From JAWKUK01 sp041398605 (GTDB taxonomy: Bacteria; Planctomycetota; UBA1135; GCA-002686595), in NCBI GenBank assembly GCA_041398605.1, contig JAWKUK010000012.1:62001-126000 (forward strand): a stretch of DNA of 64,000 nt, written 5' to 3'. The first letter of the stretch is position 1. The number at the start of each line of letters is the position of its first letter. Positions 61,309 to 64,000 of this stretch are shown here, piece by piece. Made by a program: the position numbers and the translations under genes. Below the pieces are notes generated by a model. That model did no database searches, was not told where the DNA came from, and saw only the letters and a list, made by a program, of their open reading frames with translations.

Positions 61309-63111
61309 TCACTTGTGGTCCACGTCGGTGTCGGCGTCGGCTTTGAGCCGCGCGAGGCCCGGATGGTCGAGGGCAATGCGAGACGCGCGAAAGTAGCCGC
61401 CCGGCCCGCCGCCGGCGCCCCCGCCCGGGCCGCCGCCGGGTCCGCGCCCACCGGGACCGCGCCTGCCGGGTCCCCGACCCTCGGGTCCCCGACCCTCGGG
61501 TCGTTGACCCCCAGGGCCACGCCCGCGTCCCTCGCCTGCGGGGCCATCCCCAGGCGGCCCGCCGCTGGGAGGGCCGCCATTGGGAGGGCCGCCGTTGGGG
61601 GGGCCGCCGCGGCGCCCTCCGGGGCCCTGCTCCGACTCCGCGCGGTAGTCCCAAGCGAGCGTGCCTGCGCGGTCCACCTCGAAGAAGCGCCCCTCTTCAC
61701 CCACGCAGATCAGCGTGTTGCCGTTGGGCAAGCGCTCTGCGCCCGAGATATGGCTGGAGTAGAAGCGCCCCTCCGGGCCGCCGTCGTAGCACCACGACGG
61801 CTTCGCCGGCGCCGCGGGCTCACCCGGTTTCATCCTGGCCACGATCCCTTCCGCATCGATCGGGAGCTGCAGCTCGAGGACGCGGGAGTACGCGCCCTCG
61901 GGGCGCCCCTCGCCGTTGTCGTAGACCATGACGGCGCCGCCACCGAGCCAGCGTGCGTCGTGTTGTCCGTACAGTGCGCGCTGGGCGGCGGCCCCGGCGC
62001 GGTGGTTCACGGGGTTGCCCCAGCGCCACAGGAGCTCGCCGCCGCGCCCTTGCCGGCCGCCCTTGGATCCGCGCGCCTCCTCTGTCGTCGTCGAGTGGTC
62101 GATCACCCAGAGCTCGCCGATCTCGCGCATCGACAGCAGGATCAGGTCCGTCGCCGGGTCGTAGTCGATCGAGTTCGTGTGCAGCCAGTCCGCGCGGCCG
62201 GGCCGGCCCCGCTGCCCTGTCTGCCCGTCGCTGGCGCCGGCCGGGGCGCTCGCATAGCCGAGCGCGCGCAGCTTCGCTTGCTCGGCCTCGAGCTCGGCGT
62301 CGGTCTTCTGGACCTGACCGGAGTCGAGGTCGAGGTTGAAGTTCACGCGGCCTGGGAACGCGCGCGGGTCGCCGCTCGTCGCGCGGCCCTTGCGGACGTC
62401 CTGGACCAGGTGATCCCAGACGTGCCATTCCCACACGAGCTCGCCGCCGGTCGGCCCGTCCGGCCGGATCTCGAGCACCATGTCGGGCCAGATGCCTGCG
62501 CTCGTCAGGCCGTCGACGTCGCGGCCGGCTTCGAAGGCTTGCTCTTCGGTCTTCGCCTCCCAGGCGATCGCCAGGACATTGCCGTTCGGGAGCAGCGCGA
62601 TGTCGTGGTGCTGCAGGCGCCCGGCATCGTCGATCGCATACGACCACACCCGCTCGCCGTCCCAGGTCCAGCGCTCGATACGACCGCCTGCGCCACCACC
62701 GCTGAACGTCTCGTTCTCCGCGACGCGCGCGCATCGCATGAGGCTGCCGTCAGCGAGCAGGTAGCACGAGTTCCCCGGCGGGAGGTCGTGCTGCCATTCG
62801 TGCACCACCTTGCCGTCGAGGTCGATGAGCTGGGTCTTCGTCGACTTGAGCGAAGCGAAGAGGGTCAGGCCAGGGAACGCTGCATCCGTGCGTGTCACGA
62901 CCTTGGCGGGGCTCGACGCGCTCGGGGGCGTGCCCCCGAGCTCCTGACTGGGCCCCTGATTGGTCCCATGCTTGGGCCCCTGATCCGCGCGCGCCTCGTC
63001 GGGGCCGGCCTCCGGTGGTTGCGGAGGCCCTTGGGCAAAGGTGACTGCGGCGGTCAGCAGCCCGCACGCGATGCTGCGCCCAAGGCGGCGCAGGTTGGGG
63101 TTCTCGTACAT
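61309..63111 (-). CDS. Secreted aryl-sulfate sulfotransferase-like propeller with collagen-like Gly/Pro insert
   Basis: The product has 600 residues. A signal peptide (SIACGLLTAAVTFAQ) is followed by a low-complexity GPxx stretch (PEAGPDEARADQGPKHGTNQ). The arylsulfotransferase propeller includes FPGLTLFASLKSTKTQLIDL, VHEWQHDLPPGNSCYLLADG, RLQHHDIALLPNGNVLAIAW, DWLHTNSIDYDPATDLILLS and YSSHISGAERLPNGNTLICV. His-containing turns (LQHHDI, WLHTNS, YSSHISG) correspond to the usual active-site positions. About residues 496-572 form a Gly/Pro/Arg-rich insert (GGPPNGGPPNGGPPSGG, RGPEGRGPGRRGPGGRG) before the last blade (YFRASRIALDHPGL). It may transfer sulfate or simply bind ligands; catalysis is inferred. 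Confidence 0.82.
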   Translation of the reverse strand: MYENPNLRRLGRSIACGLLTAAVTFAQGPPQPPEAGPDEARADQGPKHGTNQGPSQELGGTPPSASSPAKVVTRTDAAFPGLTLFASLKSTKTQLIDLDGKVVHEWQHDLPPGNSCYLLADGSLMRCARVAENETFSGGGAGGRIERWTWDGERVWSYAIDDAGRLQHHDIALLPNGNVLAIAWEAKTEEQAFEAGRDVDGLTSAGIWPDMVLEIRPDGPTGGELVWEWHVWDHLVQDVRKGRATSGDPRAFPGRVNFNLDLDSGQVQKTDAELEAEQAKLRALGYASAPAGASDGQTGQRGRPGRADWLHTNSIDYDPATDLILLSMREIGELWVIDHSTTTEEARGSKGGRQGRGGELLWRWGNPVNHRAGAAAQRALYGQHDARWLGGGAVMVYDNGEGRPEGAYSRVLELQLPIDAEGIVARMKPGEPAAPAKPSWCYDGGPEGRFYSSHISGAERLPNGNTLICVGEEGRFFEVDRAGTLAWDYRAESEQGPGGRRGGPPNGGPPNGGPPSGGPPGDGPAGEGRGRGPGGQRPEGRGPEGRGPGRRGPGGRGPGGGPGGGAGGGPGGYFRASRIALDHPGLARLKADADTDVDHK

Positions 63112-63251
63112 GGTGTCTCTCGGGGATCTCGCTCTTGGGACTCAACCGCCCCCAGGCTGCTAGGTTCCGCCGCCGGGACCGCGAGTTCGTTAGAGGCCCG
63201 TGAGCCGGTGGAACGTCGCGTCCGTCGCCGCGTCCAAGTTACGCTGTGAGG

Positions 63252-63932
63252 ATGAGAGTCCTCGTGATCGAAGACTACGCGCCCGTGCGCGGCGCCGTCA
63301 TGACCGCCCTGCGCGACGAAGGCTGGAGCGCAGACGCTGCCGGAGACGGCTCCGAGGGCTTACGCCTCGCGGAGTCCGGGGGCTACGACGTGATCGTCCT
63401 GGACGTGATGCTCCCCGGCATCGGCGGCTTTGATGTCCTGCGCGCGCTCCGTGAGCGTGGGGTGAAGGGGCACGTCATGCTGCTCACCGCGCGCGACGAG
63501 GTCGCGGACCGCGTCCAGGGCCTGGACCTCGGCGCCGACGACTATCTCGTGAAGCCGTTCGCGATGGAAGAGCTCGTCGCGCGGGTGCGCGCGCTCCTGC
63601 GCCGGGAGTACGACAAGAAGGCGCCGATGATCCGCATCGGGCACGTCGACATCCGGACGACCGATCACGCGGTCTTTGTCGCCGGTGAGCCCGTCGAGTT
63701 CACGGCGCGCGAGTACGCGCTCCTCGAGTACTTCGCCCTGCGCGTCGGCGAGGTCGTCACGCGCGACGACATCAAGCGCCACGTCTACGACGACGGCGGC
63801 TCGCTGTCGAGCAACGTGATCGACGTGTACGTGGGCTACCTCCGCCGCAAGCTGGAGCGCGAGGGGCACCCGCCCTTGATCCGCACGCGGCGCGGCGAGG
63901 GCTACGTCTTCGGGAGCGCCGATTCGGCGTGA
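63252..63932 (+). CDS. OmpR/PhoB-family response regulator
   Basis: The product has 226 residues. The receiver has MRVLVIEDYAPVRGAVMTAL, phospho-acceptor Asp51 in YDVIVLDVMLPGIGGFDVLR, VMLLTARDEVADRVQGLDLG and Lys101 in DDYLVKPFAMEELVARV. The winged helix has VEFTAREYALLEYFALRVGE, VTRDDIKRHVYD, SSNVIDVYVGYLRRKLEREG and RTRRGEGYVF. It is a DNA-binding transcription regulator controlled by the sensor kinase whose gene starts 14 bp later. The ATG at 63252 is preferred; a GTG two codons upstream is possible. Confidence 0.93.
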   Translation: MRVLVIEDYAPVRGAVMTALRDEGWSADAAGDGSEGLRLAESGGYDVIVLDVMLPGIGGFDVLRALRERGVKGHVMLLTARDEVADRVQGLDLGADDYLVKPFAMEELVARVRALLRREYDKKAPMIRIGHVDIRTTDHAVFVAGEPVEFTAREYALLEYFALRVGEVVTRDDIKRHVYDDGGSLSSNVIDVYVGYLRRKLEREGHPPLIRTRRGEGYVFGSADSA

Positions 63933-63945
63933 CGGGCGGGAACGC

Positions 63946-64000
63946 ATGTCCTCCCTCCGCGCGCGCCTCCTGGCCGGCACCATCCTCGGCACGACGATCG
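63946..64000 (+). CDS. Sensor histidine kinase, N-terminal fragment (cut by window edge)
   Basis: Only 18 residues are visible: MSSLRARLLAGTILGTTI, a short basic start followed by the beginning of a transmembrane helix. This is the usual N-terminus of a two-component sensor kinase, and the place right after an OmpR-type regulator supports it. Confidence 0.7.
   Translation, partial: MSSLRARLLAGTILGTTI

Noticed and set aside
61395..61625. Separate collagen-like gene
   Set aside because: The Gly/Pro stretch is in frame with, and flanked on both sides by, the arylsulfotransferase propeller.
1..64000. tRNA, rRNA, IS elements, prophage or integrase genes
   Set aside because: None could be seen by eye. 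A covariance-model scan for tRNAs and small RNAs was not possible here and could still find short RNA genes.

Overview
The window is 64 kb of very GC-rich bacterial DNA with dense genes, many ATGA/GTGA start-stop overlaps and long antisense shadow frames. The best guess for the host is a high-GC, non-photosynthetic Planctomycetota-like bacterium. Pointers are the ECF sigma factor next to a membrane Ser/Thr kinase, the very large secreted Calx-beta/HYDIN/TIG/Kelch protein, a secreted HAF-repeat protein with a C-terminal domain (YC.P..NSTG ... PGETWYFQVWHRD) that I associate from memory with planctomycete secretomes, and separate MacB/LolD-type transporter genes. This assignment is inference. 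I see no rRNA, tRNA, CRISPR array, insertion sequence or integrase.

Layout. 1-5.9 kb: a SWIM zinc-finger gene (cut by the edge), a SNF2 helicase, a putative lipoprotein and an ECF sigma factor; the last three each appear broken by one frameshift. 5.9-13.2 kb: a Ser/Thr kinase, a short hypothetical gene, a DUF1475-DUF2062 pair and a two-gene ABC-2 exporter. 13.2-33.3 kb: a large exopolysaccharide/O-antigen locus containing a Wzz/BY-kinase-like protein with a degenerate P-loop, a Wza-type export lipoprotein, a tandem PilZ protein, several glycosyltransferases (one a fusion of two GT4 units), an SGNH hydrolase coupled to a pheophorbide-a-oxygenase-like Rieske enzyme, a methyltransferase, a GT-C-like membrane protein, a hexapeptide acyltransferase, a Wzy-like polymerase/ligase, a phosphotransferase and a nucleotidyltransferase-kinase fusion. 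No Wzx flippase or initiating transferase is in view. 33.7-40.8 kb: two secreted repeat proteins.

40.9-48.0 kb: an XRE-cupin regulator behind a perfect 18-bp palindrome, followed by what looks like a complete trans-4-hydroxy-L-proline catabolic operon: epimerase, three-part D-hydroxyproline dehydrogenase, Pyr4H2C deaminase and alpha-ketoglutarate semialdehyde dehydrogenase, ending at 2-oxoglutarate. 48.0-53.0 kb: a voltage-gated K+ channel with a C-terminal zinc ribbon, a Gfo/Idh/MocA oxidoreductase, an unrecognised secreted protein and a lipase-like hydrolase. 53.0-57.6 kb: a four-gene MacAB/Lol-like transporter operon. 57.8-64 kb: NagA, an ATP-grasp enzyme, a membrane-anchored receiver protein, an arylsulfotransferase with a collagen-like Gly/Pro insert, and an OmpR-type regulator with the start of its sensor kinase.

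A recurrent oddity is short, locus-specific tandem repeats (12-18 bp units), each of a different sequence, in at least six intergenic spacers and inside one kinase gene.
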